From: an uncultured Cocleimonas sp.
GTDB lineage: Bacteria > Pseudomonadota > Gammaproteobacteria > Thiotrichales > Thiotrichaceae
Direction: 5' to 3'
NCBI RefSeq assembly: GCF_947495625.1
Contig: NZ_CANLZW010000047.1
Location: forward strand, 1-34,489
Length of the DNA stretch: 34,489 nucleotides
In this document: positions 25,910 through 34,399 of the stretch, in pieces
How the letters are laid out: every line of letters starts with the position of its first letter
Position numbering within the stretch: the first letter of the stretch is position 1
Notes under the pieces: generated by a model
What the model saw: only the letters and a program-made list of their open reading frames with translations
Told to the model about the DNA's origin: nothing
The model's database searches: none
Program-made: the position numbers and the translations under genes

Positions 25910-27382
25910 GTGAGTGATCTAAAAACAAAAGGTCTAAAAGCATTTATCTGGGATTTACTTGGTAACTTAGGTACGCATGCTTCTAGCCTGATCGTAACTA
26001 TATTTCTGGCAAGACTCTTAGAACCTAGTGATTTTGGTTTAATTGCGATCATTATGGTTATTGTTTCAGTCGCCACTATATTTTCAGATGTAGGTTTGGG
26101 TGGCGCTTTGATTCAGCGCTCTAAAGTATTACCGATACATTATTCATCGGTATTCTTTTTTAATATTACAGCGGGTTTTTTATTGACCTTGCTAACGTAT
26201 TTATCTGCAGGTCAAATATCACTATTTTACAATAGCCCACAACTGTTACCGTTAATACAAGTGATGTCGTCACTGTTTATTATTAGCGCTTTCCATGCAG
26301 TGCAAAGTGTCATATTAAGAAAAGAACTTAATTACGAATTACTGACAAAAGTTAATTTAATCGCCTCGATAATCAGTGGCGTCATTGGTGTGTTATTAGC
26401 GTTTTGGGGTGCTGGAGTATGGAGCTTAGTTGCTCAATTGATTTCTAGAGAAGTATTGATCAATATTTTAATTTGGAGCAGAAGTAGCTGGGCTCCCTCG
26501 TTAACCTTTTCTTTTAAAGCATTAAAGCAACTGTGGGGCTATGGGATGAATATGTTCCTCGCAGGGCTTTTGGATACCATCTATGAGAGGGCAGACTACC
26601 TGATCATTGGAAAGCTGTTTGCTCCTGCAACCTTAGGTTTCTTTCATCAGGCGAAGCAGTTGAATATGCTGGTGGTAAAGTACTCTGCGGGTAGCTTGAT
26701 GTCAGTGTTATTTCCTGTTTTGAGTAAAATTCAAAATGATCTGGAACAATTCAGAAGAGTCGTTATTAAATCCACAGGTATTATCAGCTTTGTGACTTTT
26801 CTGATTATAGGTGGCTTATTCTTGGTGGCAGATGAATTAATTGTTTTGTTATTGGGCGCCAAATGGGAAGCATCTATCTTCTATTTTAAAATACTGGCTC
26901 TCAGTGGTTTTGCCTATCCTATCAGCGCGCTCATGGTGAATGTGCTTAGTAGTCGCGGTAAATCCAGAGCTTTCCTAAAGCTGGAAATTTATAAAAAAAT
27001 AATTCAATCAATCACATTCTATGTGTTGTTTGCCTTTGGTATTAAGGCGTTTTTATATAGCTTGATCGTTACATCTGCATTGGGTACATCATTGAATATC
27101 TTTTTTGCAGCGCGCGAATTAGATTTGTCATTTTGGACAATAGTTAGACCGATCTTAATTCAAGCGTTTATTGTTTTTCCTGCAGTCATTATTACTCTAT
27201 TGCTTACTGCGCAAATGGATCTCTCAGATTTCCCCATAATGCTGCTGAAAGGAACAATATTTTTAGTGCTTTATCTTTTGATCAATGGGCTTTTAAAAGT
27301 TAATGCATTCAAAGATGTTTTAGAACAATTTGAATCACTACTCACTATGTTTAAAAGTAGAAAAAAAGAAAAACTCACATGA
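25910..27382 (+). CDS. Wzx-type lipid-linked oligosaccharide flippase
   Basis: This 490-residue protein has 12-14 predicted membrane segments. It starts GTG (AGGAA upstream) and reads KGLKAFIWDLLGNLGTHASSLIVTIFLARLLEPSDFGLIAI, a pattern typical of the polysaccharide-synthesis/MOP flippase family, with the conserved GLGGALIQR and the TLGFFHQAKQL segment near residue 243. It moves undecaprenyl-linked units across the inner membrane in the Wzy-dependent route. No wzy-like polymerase is seen in the window. Its stop overlaps the next start (ATGA), so the two are translationally coupled. Confidence 0.9.
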   Translation: MSDLKTKGLKAFIWDLLGNLGTHASSLIVTIFLARLLEPSDFGLIAIIMVIVSVATIFSDVGLGGALIQRSKVLPIHYSSVFFFNITAGFLLTLLTYLSAGQISLFYNSPQLLPLIQVMSSLFIISAFHAVQSVILRKELNYELLTKVNLIASIISGVIGVLLAFWGAGVWSLVAQLISREVLINILIWSRSSWAPSLTFSFKALKQLWGYGMNMFLAGLLDTIYERADYLIIGKLFAPATLGFFHQAKQLNMLVVKYSAGSLMSVLFPVLSKIQNDLEQFRRVVIKSTGIISFVTFLIIGGLFLVADELIVLLLGAKWEASIFYFKILALSGFAYPISALMVNVLSSRGKSRAFLKLEIYKKIIQSITFYVLFAFGIKAFLYSLIVTSALGTSLNIFFAARELDLSFWTIVRPILIQAFIVFPAVIITLLLTAQMDLSDFPIMLLKGTIFLVLYLLINGLLKVNAFKDVLEQFESLLTMFKSRKKEKLT

Positions 27383-28398
27383 TAAATAAAACAGAAAAAG
27401 AAATAACTCAAAACTGGGAAGGGAATGAGATAAAGGTCAGCGTTACATGTGTTGCCTTTAATCATGAGTACTGTATTAGTGAAGCACTCGATAGTTTTTT
27501 AATGCAAGAAACAGACTTTGCATTTGAAATTCTGATTAATGATGATGCTTCAACGGATAGAACCGTAGAAATATTAAAAGAGTATGAAAATGCTTATCCC
27601 AATATTGTAAAGCCAGTTTATCAAGCAGAAAATCAATTTTCGCAAGGTGCTAACACCATGGCAATTCTCTTTCCTAAGATTCAGGGAGAGTATGTTGCAT
27701 TTTGTGATGGGGATGATTATTGGATAGATAAAGATAAATTAAAAATTCAAGTGGAAGAAATAGAGAAATATCCTGATATCGATATGTGTTTTCATTCTAC
27801 TTATAAACTTGTCGATAATGTGAGGGAAGAAATAACATCAAGGCATGCTGAAGAAACAAAAGTATTTACACCTCAAGAAGTCATTTCTGGAGGAGGTGTC
27901 TTCTGCCCAACAGCATCATTACTATTTACTAATCGTTTAATTTCATCGTTACCTGATTGGTTTCAAACTGCACTACCAGGTGACTTCGTTTCGCAAATAA
28001 TGGGGGCAGCTAGAGGTGGAGCATTATATCTAGATCGTCCTATGGCTGTTTATAGAGTGGGTGTTGAAAGTAGTTGGACTGTTGGAGAGTCACTAAAAAC
28101 TTCTAAACGAAGGCAGAGTGGTTTGAATAAATTTAAGGAGCAATTGGACTTTATCAATCAGTATTTAGACTTTAAGTTCAAGGATGAAATAGAGGAAGTT
28201 TTACATGATGCAAATTTGGATTTTATAAAAACAAGAACGATAGATGTGTCAGTGAGAGCAGAAGTCTACGAGCAAAACAAGGCATCTTTCTCAGTGAAAA
28301 CTAAAGCTCTATGGTACGTCCTTTTTAGAAATCAACATTTACTTAATTCTTTGAAATTTGTGGCTACATTAAAAGATAGACTTTTATCGCGAGCATAA
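27379..28398 (+). CDS. Family 2 glycosyltransferase
   Basis: A 339-residue GT-A-fold enzyme: VSVTCVAFNHEYCISEALDSFL at the start (nucleotide-sugar strand), LINDDASTDRT (about 50-60) and the DGDDYW metal/nucleotide motif (about 110-115), followed by a variable acceptor half. It adds a sugar to the cluster's oligosaccharide; donor and acceptor are unknown. It overlaps the flippase by 4 bases (ATGA). It is the only glycosyltransferase here, so other steps must be encoded elsewhere or the glycan is very short. A strong terminator follows. Confidence 0.93.
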   Translation: MINKTEKEITQNWEGNEIKVSVTCVAFNHEYCISEALDSFLMQETDFAFEILINDDASTDRTVEILKEYENAYPNIVKPVYQAENQFSQGANTMAILFPKIQGEYVAFCDGDDYWIDKDKLKIQVEEIEKYPDIDMCFHSTYKLVDNVREEITSRHAEETKVFTPQEVISGGGVFCPTASLLFTNRLISSLPDWFQTALPGDFVSQIMGAARGGALYLDRPMAVYRVGVESSWTVGESLKTSKRRQSGLNKFKEQLDFINQYLDFKFKDEIEEVLHDANLDFIKTRTIDVSVRAEVYEQNKASFSVKTKALWYVLFRNQHLLNSLKFVATLKDRLLSRA

Positions 28399-28418
28399 GT
28401 ATTTCGTTTGAAATTTAC

Positions 28419-28454
28419 AAAAAAAAAGCGACCTTATAAGGTCGCTTTTTTTTA
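28419..28454. terminator. Bidirectional intrinsic terminator
   Basis: A perfect 20-bp palindrome (AGCGACCTTA and its complement, 28427-28446) is flanked by a run of A on the left and a long run of T on the right. It ends the glycan cluster on the plus strand and the bufferin-type operon on the minus strand. Confidence 0.97.
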
Positions 28455-28469
28455 GCTTTTAAAATTCTA

Positions 28470-28949
28470 TCAACTATTTTTCCAACGATTACTAATCATC
28501 TTGTCAATTGATAAACCACCTGGGCCGAATGCAAATAACACAGCTATCATGGTACCCCAAGTAATATGCTGCCATTGACCAGCGGCAGAAAAATCATCTG
28601 CGACAGAAACAATGTAATAGGTAGCAACAGCATTAAGAATGAAGAGTGCCAAGGCAGCAGGTCGTGTTAAGAAACCTAGTACAAACAGTACAGGTATAAT
28701 GATTTCAGCATATGTTGCGAGATAAGCACCTGTAGTTGCTATTTGTTCGGATGCATAAGGCATGTACTCCCATTTGAATAGGTCAATGGTGCTGGATGTC
28801 AGCATAAAATCACTACCTATTTTTGTAAGGCCTGACTTAAAAAATACGTAAGCAAGATATAGCCTAAAACCTAACAACATGAGTGGTTTTAAAAATAAAT
28901 TGAGCGGAGCACAGTCACCAATTAAAAAACCTGCTAAAAAATTCTTCAT
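28470..28949 (-). CDS. DoxX-family membrane protein of the bufferin-type operon
   Basis: A 159-residue protein with four membrane helices and the DoxX pattern: LMLLGFRLYLAYVFFKSGLTKIGSD (about 24-48), TYAEIIIPVLFVLGFLTRPAALAL (about 80-103), and a closing WGTMIAVLFAFGPGGLSIDKMI stretch. DoxX proteins often accompany DUF2282/DUF692/DUF2063 genes, where they probably act with a redox or quinone partner in the membrane; the activity is not established. It is the last gene of the minus-strand operon, 43 bases after the DUF2063 stop, with a good AGGAGAAGGAA ribosome region. Confidence 0.9.
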   Translation of the reverse strand: MKNFLAGFLIGDCAPLNLFLKPLMLLGFRLYLAYVFFKSGLTKIGSDFMLTSSTIDLFKWEYMPYASEQIATTGAYLATYAEIIIPVLFVLGFLTRPAALALFILNAVATYYIVSVADDFSAAGQWQHITWGTMIAVLFAFGPGGLSIDKMISNRWKNS

Positions 28950-28992
28950 ATTTCCTTCTCCTGAAACAATATATTAAGTAATAAAATGTTTT

Positions 28993-29760
28993 CTAGTTTC
29001 TATTAAAAGACTTTATCCAACCTTCTTGAATACACCTATTTAAATGACTAGGTAAGTGCTCACCAAATTTACCGGCTAGCTGCGTAATGTTGTTTTTTTC
29101 TGAGATAGCCGTTAGGAAATCCCAGTAATCCTGATAATTAGTATCAAGTTGTGTAATCTTGATACCATCAGTTCCTTTCCAGATTAAAAGTTGCACACCT
29201 TCGTCTATATTCACATCTTCAAGTTTTATCTCACTTCCATCTTGGTGAGCAAACCATATGAGATCAATACGATAACCTGACTCTATTAGACGCAAACTTT
29301 GCTTTAATTCGAACCAAACGGTAGCTTGTTCTTCTTCAGTGAGGCTTGCCATCTCTGAGAAATCCACTGACTCTAGAATGACTTCGTGCCAAACTTGGTG
29401 TCGTGCCCATTCTAATGCTGCTACATCAGATAAATATGAAATTGATTTTGCAGGTTCAAATTGTTCTAAGAATTCTGAAAAGGCACCCCCGTACTTTACG
29501 AAGAATGGGCTTGTAGGTGGATATTTATCAATAAAGACATCGCACATATGATCAAAGAATTTCTCACCAACGAGACTTTTGGTTACAGGAAATGTAACTC
29601 CAAGAGAGCTAGTCAATATGCCGTGCACACTACCTCGATAGATACCTAAGCGTTGCTCTGCAGTTAGCCTGTCATCACCCGTTACATGTTTAGCAGCAGT
29701 ACTATTATTCTTTTCAAAAATTGCACTGATAAAATCTTGCTGCAGCTCTTCTAAATTCAT
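28993..29760 (-). CDS. bufC: DUF2063-family partner of the MNIO enzyme (BufC-like)
   Basis: A 255-residue soluble protein with the N-terminal DUF2063 DNA-binding-like helical domain: LEELQQDFISAIF, then RLGIYRGSVHGILTSSLGVTFPVTKSLVGEKFFDHMCDVFI (about 38-78), and YGGAFSEFLEQF. A second domain of about 100 residues follows. In MNIO systems the DUF2063 protein helps present the precursor peptide to the enzyme. It lies between the MNIO gene (52 bases upstream) and the doxX-like gene. The symbol follows bufferin naming by family and position. Confidence 0.88.
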   Translation of the reverse strand: MNLEELQQDFISAIFEKNNSTAAKHVTGDDRLTAEQRLGIYRGSVHGILTSSLGVTFPVTKSLVGEKFFDHMCDVFIDKYPPTSPFFVKYGGAFSEFLEQFEPAKSISYLSDVAALEWARHQVWHEVILESVDFSEMASLTEEEQATVWFELKQSLRLIESGYRIDLIWFAHQDGSEIKLEDVNIDEGVQLLIWKGTDGIKITQLDTNYQDYWDFLTAISEKNNITQLAGKFGEHLPSHLNRCIQEGWIKSFNRN

Positions 29761-29812
29761 ATTCGAATACCTGCAAGTCTAATTCTGTGTTCGTGCAAAT
29801 TATAGGGGTAGC

Positions 29813-30682
29813 TTAAGCACACAATGGTAAAACCTTCTGTTGGATAGCTTTTGCTTTATTGGCTTCTTCCATGACGCGTTGTAAAGAGGGGATGTCGCTA
29901 TCCCATTCTATCAATACAGGTACATCACCAAAATGTTCGACAGCTTTAGTGAATAAGTCCCAGACCGGGTCAGTGACAGGTCTACTGTGTGTATCTAGTA
30001 AATGTGTGCCATGATCTTCATAACCTGCTAAATGCATTTCAGCTATTCGTTCTTGAGGCATCGCATACAAGTATTCGTCTGCATCAAATAGATGATTTTG
30101 AGAGCTTACATAAATGTTATTAACATCGAGCAGTAATTTACAATCACTTTTGCGTGTAACTTCATTTATGAAGTCCCATTCTTTCATTTCTGAATCTTTA
30201 AATTGTAAATAGCTTGATACATTTTCAATCACTATTTGTTCACCCAAATAATCTTGAACTTGCTTAATTCTATCTACGATATGAGTGATTACTGATTTAG
30301 TGTAGGGCAGGGGAATCAAATCATGTGTAACAACACCATGAGCTGAAGTCCAGCATAAGTGATCAGAAATCCAGGCAGGTTGTACTTCATCTTTTAGTTT
30401 TTTTAAGGATTTTAGAAAATCCATATTAAGTGGATCAGTCGACCCAATGGATAGTCCTACTCCGTGAAAAGTTACAGGGTAGTCTTCACGAAATTTGTAT
30501 AAGTATTCCCTTTGGCTAGTGCCTTCTATCAAATAGTTATCACTAAGTATTTCAAACCAAGGTATATCGGGTTTTTGTTCTTTTATCTCATCGAAGTGTT
30601 CTAAACGTAAACCTATGCCGCAACCCTGAATGGTTGGCAGTGCATTTGTTTGTATCGTTTTTTCTGAGTTTTGATTTCCCAT
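29813..30682 (-). CDS. bufB: MNIO (DUF692) multinuclear iron-dependent oxidase, BufB-like
   Basis: A TIM-barrel enzyme of about 289 residues that, in characterised systems, uses iron to oxidise cysteines of a ribosomal peptide. Family motifs are all visible: CGIGLRLEHFDEI (about 21-33), FHGVGLSIGS, AWISDHLCW, the IVIENVSSYL glutamate/asparagine pair (about 146-155), LLLDVNNIYVS (about 173-183), MHLAGY, LDTHSRPV and PVLIEWDSDIP (about 261-271). These carry the His/Glu/Asp iron ligands. The frame also opens at TTG one codon earlier; I use the ATG at 30682, with AGGG 8 bases upstream. It follows the precursor gene but is separated from it by an intrinsic terminator. Confidence 0.93.
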   Translation of the reverse strand: MGNQNSEKTIQTNALPTIQGCGIGLRLEHFDEIKEQKPDIPWFEILSDNYLIEGTSQREYLYKFREDYPVTFHGVGLSIGSTDPLNMDFLKSLKKLKDEVQPAWISDHLCWTSAHGVVTHDLIPLPYTKSVITHIVDRIKQVQDYLGEQIVIENVSSYLQFKDSEMKEWDFINEVTRKSDCKLLLDVNNIYVSSQNHLFDADEYLYAMPQERIAEMHLAGYEDHGTHLLDTHSRPVTDPVWDLFTKAVEHFGDVPVLIEWDSDIPSLQRVMEEANKAKAIQQKVLPLCA

Positions 30683-30747
30683 CAAAATGACCCTGATCTC
30701 CCAAAACGAGGCAATTATACTCTATTGGAATTTTTAATTCTTAAGAT

Positions 30748-30777
30748 AAAAAATTACCCCCAAAGAGGGGGCAATTA
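30748..30777 (-). terminator. Intrinsic terminator between the precursor and MNIO genes
   Basis: On the minus strand the stem UUGCCCCC / GGGGGUAA (one G.U) with loop UCUUU is followed by six U, 38 bases past the precursor stop and 66 bases before the MNIO ATG. Partial read-through would give much precursor RNA and less enzyme RNA, as is usual for RiPP operons. Confidence 0.88.
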
Positions 30778-30814
30778 TGGTTTCACTACTAATTTTTAAG
30801 TATAAAAAATCAGT

Positions 30815-31081
30815 TTAGCTTTTTTTAGCTTTAACTGTTCCACCAACAATCTTTGTACAGGTTCCCTCTGGAACGTATACCCATTCTTCAGCTTCACCAT
30901 CAGTCTTAGCCATTCCAGCACAAGCGTGTTGGCTAGTTCCACAGTCATTCTTACCTGCTTTTGAGATACCTGTACACTTTTCCATTCCTGGCTTGCCAGC
31001 TAGAGCAGCAGATGAAACAGTTACAAGGCCGATAGCCATAGCGCTAGTTAGTGCTGTTTTGATTAGGTTCTTTTGACTCAT
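30815..31081 (-). CDS. bufA: DUF2282-family bufferin-type precursor peptide
   Basis: An 88-residue peptide with a Sec signal (cleavage after ALA, about residue 29). A short mature part keeps four cysteines, C36, C47, C54 and C75, in the family pattern: [20 protein letters not shown] and a closing [10 protein letters not shown]. In known bufferins, MNIO enzymes modify cysteines of such peptides before export, and the product binds copper. Copper binding here is inferred. A good AAGGAG ribosome site lies 8 bases before the ATG. It is the first gene of the operon, divergent from folB across a 308-bp AT-rich gap, and is followed by a terminator. Confidence 0.92.
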   Translation of the reverse strand: MSQKNLIKTALTSAMAIGLVTVSSAALAGKPGMEKCTGISKAGKNDCGTSQHACAGMAKTDGEAEEWVYVPEGTCTKIVGGTVKAKKS

Positions 31082-31389
31082 TTGTATAACTCCTTTGTAA
31101 GTAATTGTATTTGTTAATTTTAATTAATAGAAAATGAAATTATTTCTGTTCTTTTTCACTGGTAATACTCAATGAAAAAATTCACAAGCTTTTAGAATTG
31201 ATCAGTGTAACTTGTTTAGCAATATACGAAGTATTAATAATATCTGGATGCAAAAAAAGAAAATTATTTTTAAAGAAATATTAAAAGTCTTATATTTCGA
31301 TCATATGGGGTATGCTTATTCCATAAGCTTTTTAGCTAACTATTTCACCTGATCTAGTATAATTTGTAGAAAATATAAAAGGAATTTGA
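31082..31389. promoter_or_regulatory. Divergent promoter region of the bufferin-type operon and folB
   Basis: Very AT-rich. A perfect TATAAT at 31358-31363 lies about 27 bases before the folB ATG and is a candidate -10, but no good -35 is spaced to it. A small GCTTA/TAAGC hairpin followed by five T lies at 31314-31333. I could not place the promoter of the minus-strand operon or an operator, and no G-tract element occurs here. Confidence 0.4.
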
Positions 31390-31749
31390 ATGGATATTGT
31401 TTATATTCGTGATTTACGTTTGGATGCAGTAATAGGGATTTATGACTGGGAAAGACGTATTCAACAACAAATTAACGTAAACATCGAAATGGGCTGGGAT
31501 AACCGTAATGCTGCTCAATCTGATGATATTAAAGACACCTTAAATTACAAAGAAGCTGCAAAGCTAGTGAAAGATCTTGTCGATAAAAGCGAATTTCAAC
31601 TGGTAGAGGCGCTTGCAGAACACATAGCCGAATTATTGTTGGATAAAATGAGTATTCCCTGGATAAAAGTTTCTCTCGGTAAACCCATGGCAGTCACAGA
31701 TTCTGCAGAAGTAGGTGTTATTATAGAAAGAACACGAACGCCAGTTTAA
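31390..31749 (+). CDS. folB: Dihydroneopterin aldolase
   Basis: Converts 7,8-dihydroneopterin to 6-hydroxymethyl-7,8-dihydropterin and glycolaldehyde in folate synthesis. At 119 residues it has family length. Motifs: VYIRDLRLDAVIGIYDWERR (N-terminal strand and the catalytic-region glutamate, about 4-23), the DTLNYKEAAKLV segment (about 48-59), FQLVEALAEHIAELLL with the pterin-binding glutamate (about 69-84), and VSLGKPMAV with the catalytic lysine (about 94-102). An AAGGA ribosome site precedes the ATG. folK follows after 54 bases, so the two probably form an operon. Confidence 0.95.
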   Translation: MDIVYIRDLRLDAVIGIYDWERRIQQQINVNIEMGWDNRNAAQSDDIKDTLNYKEAAKLVKDLVDKSEFQLVEALAEHIAELLLDKMSIPWIKVSLGKPMAVTDSAEVGVIIERTRTPV

Positions 31750-31803
31750 TTGTCTTTAGTAAATAAGTTTTTATAAATGTTAGACCTGATTAAGGTATAG
31801 AAA

Positions 31804-32304
31804 ATGGTTGCTGTATTTCTCGATATTGGGAGCAATATCAATCGAGAGGCGAATATTCAGTCTTGTGTCGATGAACTAATTAATAAATTTCCTGATATCT
31901 TTTTTTCTAAGTCATACGAAAGTGAAGCCTTTGGTTTTGAGGGAGATGCCTTTATTAATCTATCTGCAGGTTTTGAAACAGATTTGAGTTACCCAGAATT
32001 AAAAATATTTCTTAAGGGAATTGAGAATCAGCATGCACGTAAGAGAAGTCAAACTAAATTTATATCGCGTACCCTGGATGTTGATGTGCTTTTATATGGA
32101 GATCAGATTTTACATCCGGATAATGATGTTCCGCGTGCTGAAATTCTAAAATTTCCATTTGTACTGTTTCCTTTAGCTGAAATAGCTGCAGAAATCGTTC
32201 ATCCAGAGCAAAATAAAACCATTGCTGAACTAGCAAATGAGTCTGAATTAGATAAAAATAGCATCACTGAAGTACCTGGTTTTCCAAAGCTCAAGATTCG
32301 ATAA
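31804..32304 (+). CDS. folK: 2-amino-4-hydroxy-6-hydroxymethyldihydropteridine diphosphokinase (HPPK)
   Basis: Transfers diphosphate from ATP to the pterin made by FolB; its product is the substrate of FolP. The 166-residue protein has the HPPK pattern: FLDIGSNINREANIQ at the N-terminus, FINLSAGFETDLSYPEL, LKGIENQHARKR and SRTLDVDVLLYGD (the two magnesium-binding aspartates), ending in FVLFPLAEIAAEIVHP. This is slightly diverged from E. coli FolK, as the usual R-x-GP-R before TLD is RSQTKFISR here. It lies between folB and ispG on the same strand, 27 bases before ispG. Confidence 0.93.
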   Translation: MVAVFLDIGSNINREANIQSCVDELINKFPDIFFSKSYESEAFGFEGDAFINLSAGFETDLSYPELKIFLKGIENQHARKRSQTKFISRTLDVDVLLYGDQILHPDNDVPRAEILKFPFVLFPLAEIAAEIVHPEQNKTIAELANESELDKNSITEVPGFPKLKIR

Positions 32305-32331
32305 AATCCTAAACAGAAAAGCTAATTCATA

Positions 32332-33546
32332 ATGCCAAAAACAAATCGTAAAAAGACACTTGCTGTTAACGTAGACAATATAATTATTGGTGGAGATGCG
32401 CCTGTCGTGGTGCAATCAATGACGAATACGGATACAGCTGATGTAGTCCGAACCGTTAAACAGGTTGCTGAATTAGCTAAAGCAGGTTCTGAACTTGTGC
32501 GTATCACCGTGAATACCATGGAAGCCGCTGAAGCAGTTCCGGAAATCAGAGAACGTCTGGATAAAATGGGGTGCGATGTCCCATTGATTGGTGATTTTCA
32601 TTTTAACGGACATAAGTTGTTAAGTGCGGTGCCTGAATGTGCCAAAGCCTTAGCCAAATACCGTATTAATCCCGGAAATGTGGGAAAAGGTAAGCGCGGT
32701 GATGAACAGTTCGCACAGATGATTGAGTTTGCGGTTAAATACGATAAAGCGGTTCGTATTGGCGTGAACTGGGGATCATTAGATCAGAAGTTATTGGCAA
32801 GAATGCTGGATGAAAATCATCAGCTAGATGAGCCAAAAGAGTTGTCAGAAGTACAACATAATGCATTGATTGAATCCGCATTAGGCAGTGCCGCAAAAGC
32901 AGAAGAGTATGGATTGCCAGATAATAAAATTGTTATTTCATGCAAACTCAGTAGTGCTCAAGAACTAATTAAAGTGTACGAAGAGCTTTCGTCTAAGTGT
33001 GAATACCCGCTGCATTTAGGGTTAACAGAAGCGGGAATGGGTAGCAAAGGTATTGTTGGATCTACTGCAGCACTCGCTATTTTATTACAACAAGGCATAG
33101 GGGATACGATACGTATTTCACTGACACCTAAGCCGGGTGAAGCGCGCGAAAAAGAGGTGATTGTAGGTCAGCAAATTTTACAGTCTCTTGGTCTGCGCTC
33201 ATTTACGCCTCAAGTCGTCGCGTGTCCGGGTTGTGGTCGCACCACAAGCGATTATTTTCAGCTTTTAGCGCAAGATATTCAAACTTATTTACTCGAACAA
33301 ATGCCAATCTGGAGAGATCAATACCCGGGTGTTGAAGAAATGTCAGTCGCTGTCATGGGGTGTGTGGTTAACGGTCCAGGTGAAAGTAAACAAGCAAATA
33401 TAGGCATTAGTTTACCCGGTAGTGGTGAAAAACCAGTAGCTCCCGTTTATGAAGATGGCGAGAAAACAGTGACTTTGAAAGGCGATAGCATTGCTGAGGA
33501 ATTTCAGCAGATAGTTGAAACCTACGTTCAAAGTCATTACTCCTGA
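32332..33546 (+). CDS. ispG: 4-hydroxy-3-methylbut-2-en-1-yl diphosphate synthase (flavodoxin)
   Basis: Converts 2-C-methyl-D-erythritol 2,4-cyclodiphosphate to HMBPP, the penultimate step of the MEP isoprenoid pathway. The 404-residue protein is of the short bacterial type. It opens with [21 protein letters not shown] and continues through [46 protein letters not shown] and ISLTPKPGE. The 4Fe-4S ligands are present in CPGCGR (about 298 and 301) and [10 protein letters not shown] (about 344). It shows no insertion or truncation. trmJ follows 68 bases later. Confidence 0.98.
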   Translation: MPKTNRKKTLAVNVDNIIIGGDAPVVVQSMTNTDTADVVRTVKQVAELAKAGSELVRITVNTMEAAEAVPEIRERLDKMGCDVPLIGDFHFNGHKLLSAVPECAKALAKYRINPGNVGKGKRGDEQFAQMIEFAVKYDKAVRIGVNWGSLDQKLLARMLDENHQLDEPKELSEVQHNALIESALGSAAKAEEYGLPDNKIVISCKLSSAQELIKVYEELSSKCEYPLHLGLTEAGMGSKGIVGSTAALAILLQQGIGDTIRISLTPKPGEAREKEVIVGQQILQSLGLRSFTPQVVACPGCGRTTSDYFQLLAQDIQTYLLEQMPIWRDQYPGVEEMSVAVMGCVVNGPGESKQANIGISLPGSGEKPVAPVYEDGEKTVTLKGDSIAEEFQQIVETYVQSHYS

Positions 33547-33613
33547 TTGATTCACTCATAATCCACTACTCAAAATCTTTCATTCATAACTTTTAATTCA
33601 TAGAAAAAATATC

Positions 33614-34366
33614 GTGCTAAATAATATTCGTGTTGTGCTCGTACGCACTTTTCATCCTGGTAATATCGGCTCTGCGGCCCGTGCGATGAAGACAATGGGC
33701 TTAAGTGAGCTTTACTTGGTTGCCCCAAAAGATTTCGAAACGCAACAAGCCAGAGATGAAGCGACAAAGATGTCGACAAGTGCTGACGATATTGTGAAAA
33801 GCGCAACACAAGTCGATAATTTATTTGATGCAATAAAAGACTGCACGGTGGTTGTTGCGAGTACGGCAAGAACACGCGGTTATGATCTGCCTGTTTTGAA
33901 TCCTGAAGAAACGGCAGAAAAGCTGTATACAGCCTCAGCCACGAATAAGGTAGCTTTGGTCTTTGGGCCGGAAAGAATGGGGCTTATCAACGAGGACCTC
34001 TCCCTGTGTAAATATCGTGCGACTATTCCGACAAATCCTGATTACAGCTCTTTGAATATTGCAGCGGCAGTTCAAACTTTTTGTTATGAAATATTTAAGC
34101 AACACCTGGCTGTATCGGGGGATGGGACGCTAAATTCAGATGACAGAAATAAAGCGCCAAAACAATACCCTAATACACAACAGATGGATCTGTTTTACAC
34201 GCATCTTGATGAAACATTAACAGAGACGGGGTTCATTTTTAAGAAGCATCCCGGTGAAATAATGCAGAAGTTACAGACCTTGTTTAATCGCGCAGAGATG
34301 GATGAGACTGAATTGAATATCATGCGAGGCATTCTCGCTTCTATTCAAAAAGAACTTAAAGACTAA
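33614..34366 (+). CDS. trmJ: tRNA (cytidine/uridine-2'-O-)-methyltransferase TrmJ
   Basis: Methylates the 2'-OH of position 32 in certain tRNAs. The 250-residue SpoU-class protein has a trefoil-knot SAM site: VRTFHPGNIGSAARAMKTMG at the N-terminus (motif 1 with N and R), VALVFGPERMGLINEDLSLC (motif 2, about 115-134) and TIPTNPDYSSLNIAAAVQTFCYEIF (motif 3, about 138-162). A C-terminal helical extension of about 80 residues fits TrmJ rather than TrmH. The start is GTG at 33614 with no strong ribosome site. In several gammaproteobacteria trmJ lies beside iscR and the isc genes; the window ends before that can be checked. Confidence 0.93.
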   Translation: MLNNIRVVLVRTFHPGNIGSAARAMKTMGLSELYLVAPKDFETQQARDEATKMSTSADDIVKSATQVDNLFDAIKDCTVVVASTARTRGYDLPVLNPEETAEKLYTASATNKVALVFGPERMGLINEDLSLCKYRATIPTNPDYSSLNIAAAVQTFCYEIFKQHLAVSGDGTLNSDDRNKAPKQYPNTQQMDLFYTHLDETLTETGFIFKKHPGEIMQKLQTLFNRAEMDETELNIMRGILASIQKELKD

Positions 34367-34399
34367 AAGCGTTATTCAATAACAAAGTAATATCATTAG

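Noticed and set aside
29485-29505. G-tract-like sequence (AAAGTACGGGGGTGCC on the minus strand)
   Set aside because: It encodes the conserved KYGGAF of the DUF2063 protein, so the likeness is explained by coding.
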